A stretch of DNA of 64,000 nt from Eumeta japonica. Taxonomy: Eukaryota; Arthropoda; Insecta; Lepidoptera; Psychidae. The position numbers and the translations under genes are program-made. The stretch spans positions 310,001 to 374,000 of the forward strand of contig BGZK01000076.1 of assembly GCA_005406025.1 (NCBI GenBank), given 5' to 3'. Under the pieces are notes generated by a model. It was not told the DNA's origin. It did no database searches and saw only the letters and a program-made list of their open reading frames with translations. Shown one piece after another: positions 36,790 through 48,879 of the stretch (its first letter is position 1; every line of letters starts with the position of its first letter).

Positions 36790-39089
36790 TTATATTATAA
36801 ATATTATTATAACAAATCATACTACAAAAATTAAAGAAAATTAAGGGTATTGAATTTTATTTTAATTCAAATTTTTATGGTACATGAATAACGTTTTTTA
36901 ATTAGTATTACATTTAAGGTGGTTCAACGGGTGAGCTGATGAGATCCTTGCCTTGTGTATTTAATTTTTAAGACCATAATTTAATTAATATGAAGAATGT
37001 CGTACTAATTTCCTCGCCGATGGGGGAACGGCAGTTAGCGGCCTTCTTCGTAATGAGGTTGCCGCGCGCGCGTGTGGGTGCCTGGTGAAATGTAACTTGT
37101 TCTAAGGAGTAGATTCGGGTCAGCGGCGCGCAACTTGGTGGTGGTGATTTTTTTAAGTTTGGGCACATTTAATCGACACCTAAAGAAAATAGGGCGAAAT
37201 AAAAATAGAACCCAAAAAAGGCCGTTTCGCTTGTTAGGTTAAGTGTTACTCATTAGAAAATATGTTTTTGTTTTAATTATTTGAAAGAATTTGTTTTTAG
37301 AAATGTACATATCAGTAATAACAATCTATATTAAAACATTGCCCGGCAGTTTTTTGTTACATATAATTATAGATTGTCTTTTTCTTAATTTCGTAATTTT
37401 TTTCGTAATTGCGTAAATAGTCAAAAAGCTATTAATAAATTGGTCGAAGTGGCAATATATTCTATCGATACTTTACAAACTCTGTCTTACAACACCACAA
37501 CTTTTTTACAGTCTTTCAATGTTTAGGTAATTTAAAGAAGTATTTAGATATTTTATTATAATCAATAAATGCCACATGTGATGATTTATAATTCTTTCTT
37601 CTAGCCTATTTTGATGTCCCAAAATGTCCCAAAGTATATCCCATTTTGAATGTTACGTCTTGGTACTGTACTATATGAGTGTCAAAAATTATATCTTTTC
37701 CAAATATGCACTTCAAACTTTGAGAGCTAGAAATTTTAACTTTTCGTTAGATGTGCTTATCATAGGAAATACATAATGCATTACGTTCATCATAATTTTC
37801 GAGCTAAGCCACACATCAGACAAAGCACAATACATTTTTTTTTATAAAACTCAATTATTACGTTTCAAATTTGCGTCTAAAATGTTATTTTATAATCCAA
37901 GAAGACATTTTAATATAAATCAAAACGAACAATAAAAACGAAATTGCTCTTTACATAATCGCTTGCGATAATTAATTTCACCAAAGGTTTGCAACCCCGA
38001 ACATAGAGTAATGTTACAGCCGTAACAGGTCTCGCGGCGGCCATTTTGAAAAAAGGTTTTAGTGCTTTCGAATTTTGGCTGCGACTAGGCCGATGACCCC
38101 GGCCGAGAATGACTACGTATGTTGCATATCAATAAAATGTATAAATTATAAGGCGTCGAGGTATAAATTATGGGGAATGCAATATCGTGAATTAAGTTTA
38201 TTAATCTGTAGGCTCTTATGTGTTTTAAATTCCTTTTTTCACGCGTAATAAAAAATTTAGATAATTAAGGAGTTTTGTATGAAAGGGGCTAAGTATGTGT
38301 CAATTAATTAACATAAAACCTTGCCGCTTATAGACTAGACAACCATTTTTGCCTTTATATTATCTTCCATGTAATCTGTAAGCACATGCCTGTTTTCTGG
38401 ATGGCGAGCAGATTTCGCAGATGTTAAGATCCTTGCATACTTTCTTGCGTCACTGACATTCGTCAGTCGTTTTGTGGAAGTTTTTACCCATATATCCCAT
38501 ATACCCAAGATTTGGCCCTTATGTAATTATATTAGCAGAAGAGCGACAAACGTCCACCCGCCAAAACGCCTCGAGTCGCACTGAGATTACCCGAAAGCGC
38601 GCGATCGTCACTTGTCAATTTCAAAAAATACCGTTAAAAAACAGCGCGTGGGGTCTGCTTAGACCCCGCCCGTGACGTTAAAGGTTAAAGTTATAATTCG
38701 ATACGGAGTACCATCTAAGAGTGTGCTTTCAAGTAGTTGCTTACAAATCCCTATTACCCTCCAACACAACTCATATTCGGTTAATTAATCAATATCAATA
38801 TACTTGATTCGTTGGTTTTTCCATGCGTTGACCTATTCCTCAGATGCCGCGACGAATTCAAAGTCAGAGCGTGCTTGGCTGTCTATAGAACTGAAGATTT
38901 GCCTGCAGATCGGAGCCAACAGAGAGAGATCGCGTTGTCTGTCTGTGCAGCGCGAAGTAGACGGTTAGCACTACCGATAGATATACTTTACAAAGTGCAT
39001 AATATTTATCAATGCCTTAACAAAACGTCGTGTAGAGAACAAGATAGAGACGCCCTCTGTCATACTGAGTTATAAATGTTGTCGACACA
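36790..39089. other. No gene recognised
   Basis: AT-rich DNA with a ggcggccattttgaaaa word (YY1-like, reverse) near 38037. No supported ORF. Confidence 0.45.
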
Positions 39090-39440
39090 ACATGGATTCA
39101 GCCTTTTGAGATTAAAATACAACGTTTATTTTCACCACCGGTCGGCGCGTAAACAAACGTTAAAACGACCACAAATCCAAAATGGCGTCGCACGATCTAA
39201 ACGTGTGAGAATCAAATTAGCGACCTCAGGGCACTTTTGTGTATTTGTACAAAGACCCCGTTTTGAGAGAGCGGCGAGGGGGGCGGAGGAGGAGGGTTGA
39301 ACCCGCCCCGTTTCGAAAAAACCCCTTCAGCCAAAGTAAAAAGTTGGTAACGCCGGACCGGAACTGCGTCGACAACGGCGGGGGCCCACGTATTTGCTGG
39401 GCGGGTGTACCCAACGGCCGATATTAGATTTTCCGCGATA
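39090..39440. other. CpG-rich patch with a YY1/Pho-like site
   Basis: It contains caaaatggcgtcg near 39178, close to the YY1/Pho core AAnATGGCG, then a G-rich run (gcgaggggggcggaggagg). Four overlapping open frames on both strands show no domain and are attributed to base composition. Confidence 0.3.
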
Positions 39441-40569
39441 TTTCTCTTTTAATTCGCCTCGCTAAATGCAATCAATTCGACTCGATCGACAACGTCCGCG
39501 AAGTGGAATGCACGAATTCTGCACACGACGCGACAGTGGCGGATTCGATTATCGGTAAGAAAAGTTGCGAAGAAGAAGAAATTTTTCATTTGATTTACTC
39601 AACTCTGGGCATCTGTATATTAACCTCAGAAAATTGTACTGGTCTTTGAATGAAAAAAGTGTAAAAAACTCAAAGCATTTTCAATATGCAAGATGTGATT
39701 ATAAATTGCCAGCCAATCGAAAAGTATATAAACTAGTGACTATGAAAATTTTCAAAACCTTAAAATTATAGAGAACTCGCACGTTATTCCTTATGACTTA
39801 TAAGTATGGTCAGAATATTTTAGTGTCGTTTTAATAAACATTAATCGACAAAACTTGTTAGGTATTCTCTATTCTTAATATCAAATTATAAAATAAAGAA
39901 TATCTAACTAGTTTTGTCAATTAATTTATTATCATAAGCTTATTTTTCGTCTATATAACCTATATGACTATTATATATTAATGCTCCGTACCGAGAATAT
40001 TACAAATGTAATATATTTGTATATTACAGTTTATCTTTATCCAGTATTTGGTCGCTGTCGCAATCGATCTGAAATTCGTTATTGTGGTAAACATCTTTCT
40101 GTATGAAACTTTATGAACATTTTCGTTGAAATCGCACATGAGTCAAATTTTCAGTGTTAATGTTTTGTTTTGTTACGTTCGTGCTTGTTACGTTGCCGCA
40201 GCTTAGCATTATGTTAGGAATTCTGTTTAGGGAGAACGTTGTTAAGTTACTAGGGTACAAAGTAATAAATGTAACGAGACGCATATCTTCTATGTATATA
40301 AATGTATAGAGACATTCATTTCTTTTACACTTCTAGTATAATTAACATTTATTTCCAATCGCAATAACAATGTCAATAATCGTTTGGACTTCTCGTAGGA
40401 AATATGAGTGATAGTAAAAACTTTTGATATCATTACTTTAATAATATAAAAAAAAAATATGAAAAATATAAAAAAAAAGTAGAAATTATTGAGTAAAAGG
40501 CTTTTTTATTCTACTTCGTTCATTTCTATGTCTGAGACCATACATCTAGCCATAAGGCGCGCGAAGTGT
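39441..40569. other. No gene recognised
   Basis: AT-rich with poly-A tracts at 40.45 kb. A 68-codon plus frame lacks motifs. Confidence 0.45.
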
Positions 40570-41000
40570 GACGAGCATAATAATATAATATTAATAACAG
40601 CCTTTATTTAACAATCTTTCTTGCAATATAATTACAGTGGTTTCATTTAATTGTTTGACACCGGCACGTGAAGATTGTCTTGCTGTCCAAAATAGGCCTT
40701 CCCTAGAGTTCGCCATCGAATGCAATTCTACGCTTTTCCTTTCCAAGTATGTGCAGAATTTTTTTTAATATCATCTTCACATCTACGACGCTGTCTCCCT
40801 TTCCTTCTTTTGTATCGTCTCGGGCACCAGCCCGTTACGTCCTTAGACCATTTATCGCTGGTACTCCCAGTTATATATTACGCCCACCTCCATTTTAGTT
40901 TTTTAACGCAGCAAGTAACATTTGTTATTCTAGTTTTCTCCCTTATAGTATCAACTTTTATTTTATCTTTTAATTTGTTATTAAGTATGCTTCGTTGCAT
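40570..41000 (-). mobile_element. LINE 3' region, minus orientation
   Basis: The left edge, read on the minus strand, is AAATAAAGGCTGTTATTAAT, an RTE-style tail like that at 14.06 kb. The body contains taggccttccctagagttcg, ccaagtatgtgcag, cttcacatctacgacgctgt and ttacgcccacctccatttta, a pattern I know from decayed lepidopteran LINE copies read backwards. The 96-codon plus frame is antisense. Clade uncertain. Confidence 0.5.
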
Positions 41001-42074
41001 ACTATGTTAATTTTCTAGTTTATGTATGTTATAATTAATTAAGCTTTGACATACATATGTCACGACAGATAGAATACACGAATTAAATATTTTGCTCTTC
41101 GCTTTCGGTGGTAAAAGTGAGTTTTTCATTACCTTCTTGAGAGACCAGTATCTTTACCATGCTAAAGTGATTCGTTGTTAATTTATTTCGTGGTTAGGTC
41201 TATTAGAGATATGATCTATCCGAGGTACGTGTATTCCTTCACATATTCTTTGATTAATCCATTAACAGTCATAGGTATGCTTACCGAGTTCGACATTATT
41301 TAGAGCCTTCTAAATAAAGACTGACTACGCCGAAAGTGGAAGAAAAAAGTATTTACATTTTTTTTTATTGACTACATTAAAGCTTCTAAATTGCTAGTAA
41401 AGAAAAACGAAAAATAGAAAATCGGTCGATAAACAGAGGAGAAAAAAGAATTGAACCGTATTTGCCTGTTCATGTATAGATTACGCGAATTTTATTCATC
41501 CAGGCCTCTGTCGGTTTTTTCATATTCACCTCCGTGAGCCAAAAGTACAATTGTACTAATGTTAGCGTATTGCCCATCTGTGTTTTTATCTGTCACTATT
41601 TTTTGTATGATGTACGGATGCGTTACGTGAAAAAAAAACTCGCTATTCGACCTGCGTTCAAGATCACAATCATTTGAAGCACTACGTATGCGTTTGTTGG
41701 CATGTTGAGTGTTTTTGGGGAGACCTGTGTAACTAAGTGGAGACCATTCAAAGGGTCGAGTGTGAATTATTAACTATTACTGCCTCGTTCATTTTGACTA
41801 TTATCTGTATGCGAATTTCGTCGGCAACCCTAACGCTTATTTAGTGTAACTTGCAAATTTCTATATAAATAACAATAAATGTGAAATGGTTAGTTAAAAA
41901 CTCGTAACTAACCCTCTTTTGTTGACGCCACTATTGGTATTACATAGTTACTTTTTAGAGGCGCTAGAGTTTCATCTTAAATTTTAATTTAGTGTATTTG
42001 GTGTATTCTTCTGTTATCTGCTGTAGGTTGCGTGTATTAGAATACTGACAGTAATGTCAGTCTTCGTCAATATT
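41001..42074. other. No gene recognised
   Basis: AT-rich spacer ending in a small palindrome ctgacagtaatgtcag at 42046-42061. Confidence 0.45.
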
Positions 42075-42087
42075 CTTCGTGTTGGTC

Positions 42088-42131
42088 AACAAAACCACTA
42101 TGGTTTAGTGGTTTTGTTAAGTAAGACGAAG
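42088..42131. repeat. Perfect 13-bp hairpin with outer cttcgt/acgaag pair
   Basis: aacaaaaccacta (42088-42100) pairs exactly with tagtggttttgtt (42106-42118) around a 5-nt loop. Outside it cttcgt (42075-42080) can pair with acgaag (42126-42131). Likely the remains of a palindromic repeat. Confidence 0.7.
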
Positions 42132-42589
42132 TTTTCTAATACGGGTCTGAAATTATCGTCGCAATGGGTTTCAGTAGTATATTAATTAGTATTTTTTAAG
42201 TGTGAGTGAGCTGCATTAGCTGCTTGAAAATGCCTGCAGTGTGATCACTACATACGCAGGGATTACGATCTGTATCTGACTATTGATATATCGTACATTG
42301 TTTCTAAACAACTGTTGAACTTTTATTAACTATTAGATGCAAGAGTTTAGTAATACTTAGCGATCAAATCACACCAACAGTGAACGATTTATTTTGATTT
42401 GGTAAAGACATATATTTAGTTTATTATTCTCGAGAAATCGTCGTTACTATTCGATCTTGGATAGCCACGATGAATCCTTCGACTCGTGAAAAGGGTGTAC
42501 CTTCATATGTACGTGACCTCTGGGAGGACGGTATGTCATTCAAAATTGCTACTAAGATTATCATAAGGCAATAACGCGATTCCTTCGTT

Positions 42590-43545
42590 TCTCGGATGTT
42601 GTTGCGTTGCGTTCTGCCCGTGCGCACATGTAAATCGCGGCCGGTCGCACGGGGCCCCTAAGTCGGCACAATGGCCGAATGATCGAGCCGAACGGCCCCG
42701 GCGAGCAACATCGATCGGCCCTATCCCCGATCTAACCCGAATAAAATTTACATCGGCCGAATTCCGCGAGGAATTAAAACGGACCCCCGTAATTTGTACG
42801 GAAACTAATAAATTCGCAAATAATATTACACTGGCCGCGGGCGGACCTTTTCGCTCCCGAAAAACTGTTTGAACCTTTTTCCGCAGCGGCACGGGACCGC
42901 CCGCCGCGCCCGTGTGTGCGCCGCCTAATGACACGTACCCCCGTTTTAATGTGGGCTTTTGGACATATTTAAAACACAAACTTTTCCGCACGCCCCCCGC
43001 GCCCCGCCGAACCGACCGGCGCCGGGGGGGAGCCGGCGACGCCCGTTTTAAAAAGTACCCACATTTCGGTAGTTAGCGTCCGCCGGGGAGCGGAGCGGAG
43101 CCGGGAAAAGCTTCGGGAAGTGTGGGGTAAAAAATGCGTAGTTTTAGCTAATCTGCATGGGCCGGGGCGCGGCGCGGGCGGGCGACGGGCCTGTTTAAAC
43201 TGGGCCGCCGCCGCCGGGGCGGTTTTAGGCTTTTTACACTGTACAAAAATGAGCCGGCGGGCCGCGTGGGGGCGCCGGCGGGGTGGCACGTGTGGAATCG
43301 GATGTATTATGTGCGAATCTATTTATGTGTTCGTTACCCCCTTGCGTTAATATCGGTCGCCATGGAGACCGGCCTATTGCTGCAGCGCATCTACCCGATT
43401 TTTCTCGCTTTTTCCGCTGTAATCAAATGAGGTGACGCGCGGTACGTGTATGTGAATGTGTGTGCGTTCGCCGGGGCCGACGGGGCTGAGGGGGAGGGGC
43501 CGGTGTGTCCCGGGGGCGGGGGAGGGGTACGCGTGTTCCCAATTA
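42590..43545. promoter_or_regulatory. Strong CpG-rich island
   Basis: About 950 bp are dominated by G and C with many CpG dinucleotides, in sharp contrast to the AT-rich flanks. There are long C or G runs (ggggggagccggcgac, gggggcgggggagggg), a gccgccgccgccggggcgg tract, and a near-palindrome GTCGCCATGGAGAC at 43356-43369. Open frames exist on both strands (151, 106, 94 and 76 codons), but they are Arg/Ala/Pro/Gly-rich and carry no domain, as expected from GC-rich DNA that lacks stop codons. It could be the promoter or 5' region of an unseen gene, or a conserved regulatory island. No repeat motif was recognised. Confidence 0.5.
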
Positions 43546-44840
43546 TCCGCAGTGAATCAATAGCAGCTACAGATGAAGGTAGTTGGGAAATGACGTCGTT
43601 GACCCAATACGGTAATCTCTTTTTAAATACGCTAATACTTTTCTGTATGCCGTATAGCGATTATAATGAAAGCGTTAAAACATTTCTCATCCATGAACTA
43701 GACATTGCACCTTGTATCAGGTGTAATTAATAATTTATATTGGAGTGGTTTTTTTTCCGTTGCCATCTGTAATATAAAGCGTTTATCGTCTTGGTGATAC
43801 GTAATTTTGTTTTGAACTATTTATGAATTTGACGTTTACGTAATCTTCATATCAAATTGTTGAATGGAACCTTCCCCCTCATAATATTTCTTTGATTAAA
43901 TCATTAAATAGTCTTACAGAGACTTCACGAATTCTGTGGAATAATTTTTTTTTTATTATTTACGCATACTTGATTCCTCAACAAATATTAATTTGAGAAC
44001 AAAATTTAATCAAACCCAATAGCGAACCTTTATGTAAAATTGAAACCGAATTCTGATAAGTTTATCATTCACTTTGTGAACACATTTTGTGGGAATCGGC
44101 CAAATAAAATATATCCATACTAATATTATAAGACCTAGTGTGTCTATCTGTTTGGTAACTATTCAATACTAAGGCATTTAAAACGGATGAGTATGAAAAT
44201 CTGTATCGGATTAGTTTAATAATATAATAAATAATTCTTAATAGTGTTTGTAAAAGTATCGAGTAATTAGTATTATAGGCTGCGATTGGATTGAATTTAT
44301 TTAAATATAATAAAATATATGCAATATTTTTAATTTTTTTATTTAACGGGAAATTACAAAAAATATCGTTTCACAATAACATTTGAATCATATTCGACGC
44401 CACGTTTCTTCCACTGTATTATAATGGCTCGATCGAGATCAAGACCCACAATATTTTTTCAGATTGAAAGTCTTGTAGGCATTTTAAGAACGTTTAAGTC
44501 TCGAAGAGCAGGCTTGACATGCCTTTCAAGATACAGAGTAAGTACTTTAATTTTACTTATTTCAATATGTAACACAATATGTAAAACTAGTGTGTGGACA
44601 TTCGTTGTAGTCTGTAGACTCATTTGTTCAACACGCCTAAAGTCAAGAATTAACAGTGACCAATCGGTCACCACAGTTCCGTTTGATAAGAGATCAACTT
44701 CATTGACGTTTCAATAATATAATAGAGTTTTTCTATTTAAACATAAAATACTTTGGTCAGTTCACCCGAGGTCGGAGTTTGACGCTCATAATTCGGTAAC
44801 CAACCGAATTGATCGACGATCAACACCATCAATATTTATA
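43546..44840. other. No gene recognised
   Basis: AT-rich. Overlapping 97- and 71-codon frames at 44424-44717 on opposite strands have no motif. Confidence 0.45.
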
Positions 44841-44902
44841 GTCATAACTAATTAGGTAAACACTAACCTTTATTGATTATTGTTTACTTAATTAGTCATG
44901 AC
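44841..44902. ncRNA. Hairpin with miRNA-precursor dimensions, unproven
   Basis: Arms 44841-44864 and 44879-44902 pair at 21 of 24 positions by Watson-Crick plus one G-U, around a 14-nt loop. That geometry suits a short pre-miRNA, but I recognise no known mature miRNA, and imperfect palindromes also arise from repeats. Confidence 0.2.
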
Positions 44903-45014
44903 CATCAGTTTGTTAAATATATTATGACATTGGTTAATTGTTGAATGAGTTAGTGAAATAATTGTCAAAAAATGAATTCATTGGATATATTCACACGAAC
45001 CAATTAAAATTGTT

Positions 45015-45021
<7 letters not shown>

Positions 45022-45054
<33 letters not shown>
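45022..45054. repeat. (TA)n microsatellite
   Basis: About 16 uninterrupted TA units in non-coding sequence. Confidence 0.9.
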
Positions 45055-45059
<5 letters not shown>

Positions 45060-45974
45060 TTAAAACTAATAATAAGTCGATTCTTATAGTATCTAAAATG
45101 ATTTAATTTGACACTGCGTAAGTGTGAATGCTGCAGTCACACTTCACACTTGTGATTCTGCGGACAACTGCAGAATGCAATCGCTCGCATAGCATACACG
45201 CTTATGCATTTTTAAGATAATTAGATTACGAAATCTAATATTCGCTTTGGGTGATATGCAAAATCATACGCAACGACCATTATCATGTGCGCATTTCCAT
45301 GTTAGGTTGAATATAAAGCATGGTTTTCATTTTCAGCGCTGGAGACGTTTATTCTAAACACACGCCATTGCTTCGGCATCTAAGGCTGTTTGGGATCGTC
45401 ATTGAGTATTATGTATAAAATGTTCATTGACTTCATTCATCATGTGGTGTGAATTATGAACACCTTCCCAAATGTTAGAATCGAATGAGCGTACGTAAAG
45501 CTAAACACTGGAGCTTATCGTGCATATGGATTCAGGCTCTCACATTGTGCTTGTACTCTATGGGAAGTTGGCGTCTATGCTAAACAACTTTTGGTCAATA
45601 AGGAACTTGAACAAGAAATAGAGGAAAAGGACAGATCTTCCAATTGACACCAAAAAGTGAGTGTAAATGCTGATATGAAATTCAGGACGGCCCAAGCTGT
45701 TCTTCACCTCCTTTGGCAATTTTTTTGCAGAACGCACAGCATCCTTCATAAATGTGAACAAGGTTACGCCCCTCTTTGGCGAAGCATGTGATAGTAACAT
45801 TAATGAATCTTTAACTAGGGTTTGGAAGGGTTACCATCTGGATGGACGGTACCCAGAGAAATTACTTGTATATGAGCACACCGAAAATCATTATAAAGAA
45901 ACAGTTTTGCTTAAAAATAATCAGTTTCAAGCCCTTAAAAGTTCTTTTGGATGCAATTAATAATGAATCAGAAG

Positions 45975-48430
45975 ATTTCTTTTACTTTGAATAGATTTTT
46001 TAATCTGAAAAACGGTTTATAAAAGAACCGAAGTTATTTAAAGATTACAAAAAAATATTGACTACTATCTAAAATTAGGTCATGGTGAATACATAGGTAT
46101 AAATACGATTTGAATAGACCCAGTTTATTTTCTTCCTCGCCACCCGATCATGAACGAAAAGAACAAAACGACAAAACCAAGAGTTATCTTCACATAAAAT
46201 AAGCAAAAAGTATCACTTAATGACATGTTGATGAATTGCCCAGTTACTCAGATCTTGATGAGTAACTGGATTGATATCTTTATGTCATTTACACTTCATA
46301 AATATTTTTTTATAACTGACATTAAATTGATATTCAGATTTATCAAACTTGATCCTGATCAACAGTTTTTTTCAAATTATTCTTTGACATGTATAACCCA
46401 ATGAAGACATCAAATGCATTCAATTAATGCTGCGATTATAAACATAGATAGAAATATCAATATAAATTTGTTACGTTCCAAGTCAAGAATAAATTCTTAT
46501 AAACAAAAACCAATTATCTTCAAGCTAGAGCTCAAAGCCACCGTCGTTCTAGCTACAATACCAGTAAGATATTCAACGTATTGTGTGTCGAAGTTTACAT
46601 TCTACATACATATTTATATATAGATTCACAGATTTCATTGCCATGGATCAATATTGATTTTGCGAATTGGATTACTATTCTGCAAACAGAGTTAGAATAA
46701 TAAAAGATATACAATCAAAAAACTTCAATCGGTGGAGGCATGTGGATTCAGATGACAACCCGTCAACACCCTTTATCTACTGCTTTAGCATAGGTCTGCT
46801 ACCTCATGAATAAAAGATAATAAATTGTGGTGGTTTGGTCCATCCTTGTTTCATGATTAACGCACTCAGTTAAGCACTGAGTGCTTAACTGAGTGCGTTG
46901 ACTCAGCTTGACTAAGCTTGCCACTACGCCTGATCTTCAGTTAAAGAGTAATGATAAATCCTTGATCAGCATCAGCACAATGACAGTGGTCTTTTTTTCA
47001 AATGATAAGACAAAATTATTCTAGCATTGGTAAAATGAATAGAATTTTACCGTATGTATAAAGGTTTTGTAATAACATTCAAAATAATACTGTGAACTGT
47101 AATAATAACTTTCTAAGTGTAAGTGAATTAGGAAATTCATTGTTAATATTAATACAATTTGAAGAAGAAGTTTATTTTCACAAGGGAATAAAATGTATCC
47201 CGTCTAGTGACCAGCGATCTGGCAGTCTAAGGCCTTTATATTTTTTCCTAGGACATAACGATAACTTTAGAGTTACAAGACGACCTCAACATGCATCCTT
47301 ACCTTTTTAAAACATCCAATAATATTGTCTAAACAATCCATTGTTACAGAACTGTTCATTAGAAATGAGGATGGAGACTTTTGCATCCAGGACAAAGACT
47401 AGTCTTAAACAGTCTAAATCAAAAATATTGGTTAATAGTTGGTTTGACAACTGTAAAAGACGCAATACATTAATGTTTAACCTGTTTCAGACTAAAAACA
47501 ACTGCAGCAACCAGCTGAACGGGTCTCTGCCCACCGGCAGAATCAGCGTGCGCCATCCCTTTGAAAAGGTCGGCATAGACTTCGTAGGACCAATTTCTGT
47601 TAAACAGAGCCATATCACAAAGACTATTTATTGTAAAGAAGGGTTACATTCTTGTAATAGTATGTTTCGTTACCAAAGACAATCACCTTTAGCTCGTGTC
47701 CTATCTATCAACAGACTCATTTCTAGTATGCTTCAAACGTTTTATGACTAGAAATTTAACCAGCAATGTCTGTTGTGATAAAACGTCGACTCTTAAGGAA
47801 TCGAAGGTCCGATTAGATGACTCCGCCTTTATGACTGCGACAGAGCACACAAAGCACGGGTATAAACATTCGCAGCTAGCTATGGCTTACGATTTCACTT
47901 TGTACCAAGTTACTATCCTATGTTCTGTGGGCTTTGAATGAGTTGTGTCAAAAGTGTCAAACATAAATTAAACTTGTAACGGAACCAATATTGCTGACAT
48001 ACGAGCAAATTACTACAACATTAGTCGAAATTGAGGCTGTATTGAATTCGAGCCCGATTAAAACAATTACTGCCGACCCTACAGATTTTTCTGAGCAGGA
48101 TCTCTACAAGTTTTTCTGAGCAGGATGTCTACAATGCCTACACCAATTCATAATAGGTTTAGTCAAAATGTACCAGCCTGTAATAAACATTCTGGAAATA
48201 TTGGAAAAATGTTTATCTGACCACATTATAGAACGGCAGGACGTTAAAACTAATATTTTTATAAACTCTAGTCGTAATTAGAAAATTAATTGTACCGGCA
48301 TTATTCGAATGTGGCTGGAATTTTTCAGGTTGATGATGTCATGGTAATAAATGTAGAGGTACAAACGTCAAATGGTCATTGTGATCGTAGATCCATTTTA
48401 AAAATTTGCATCTTACCATTGTAAATTGTA
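45975..48430 (+). mobile_element. BEL/Pao LTR-retrotransposon pol remnant
   Basis: Blocks of a Pao-type polyprotein follow in correct order on the plus strand. A pre-RT stretch lies at about 46020-46090. The RT region (46127-46405, one internal TAA) has RHPIMNEKNKTTKPRVIF, SLNDML and ITDIKLIF, matching the family's TKLRVVF, SLNDxL and ADIEKMYRQ. RNase H relics are LLRSKSRI and DSQISLPWI. VRIIKDIQ, NRWRHV and GLLPHE lie near 46690-46800. The integrase has FEKVGIDFVGP (about 47570) with the first Asp kept, CCDKTSTLKE with the second Asp kept, and FHFVPSYYPMF where the Trp codon is TGA and the catalytic Glu position is Met. LVEIEAVLNSSPI follows near 48020, and an SILKICILP-like end at about 48420. 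Many frameshifts and stops make it dead. LTRs were not found. A block at 45754-45960 with an open 68-codon frame may be upstream pol. Confidence 0.85.
46859..46899. repeat. 41-bp perfect palindrome
   Basis: Arms 46859-46878 and 46880-46899 are exact reverse complements around a single G. It lies inside the decayed BEL/Pao sequence, so it arose after or during its decay. Confidence 0.85.
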
Positions 48431-48504
48431 CAACCACATTACCTACGAGTACCTAACTTATATAGAGTATATAAAAAATATGTGATAAAAATTTCACTGT
48501 ATGT

Positions 48505-48545
48505 ATGATATACATATATATGTTATGTATGATATACATATATTT
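48505..48545 (+). repeat. Short direct repeat atgtatgatatacatata
   Basis: The 18-mer atgtatgatatacatata occurs twice about 27 bp apart; each unit is itself partly palindromic. Confidence 0.6.
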
Positions 48546-48879
48546 TCATTATATGTTCTATTACGTCGGAGGCCTCAATGTCATCTATAATTTCATTTTG
48601 ACACTGTAATGCTAGTAGTTTTAATTTCTTTTTTCTATGCGACTCTAAGTTCAGTTTGTACATAGCGATAAAATATAATCTTTAAAAGAATATGACTAAG
48701 AAGCTAACTTGTAGACGCTTGCCTGCAACATGCATTAACATGCAGCATGCAACCCACCGATGACCCTCGAATCTGCCTCTCCACTACGAATCTGTATCCA
48801 AATGATTGAATATTGATTCCAGAGGATTGACAGATATCGAACACCTAAGCAAGTGTTATTTATTATTATAATTATCTAA

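Noticed and set aside
39178..39190. YY1/Pho-like site as proof of a Polycomb response element
   Set aside because: A single short core match (with isolated ones at 4.1 and 38.0 kb) occurs by chance often; no cluster with GAGA or other PRE motifs was seen.
42536..43350. Several open frames (151, 106 and 76 codons) in the CpG island
   Set aside because: Frames overlap on both strands and are Arg/Ala/Pro-rich, as expected from GC-rich DNA lacking stops; no domain is visible.
44424..44717. 97-codon plus-strand frame starting MARSRSRP
   Set aside because: No domain, an overlapping antisense frame of similar length, and AT-rich non-coding surroundings.
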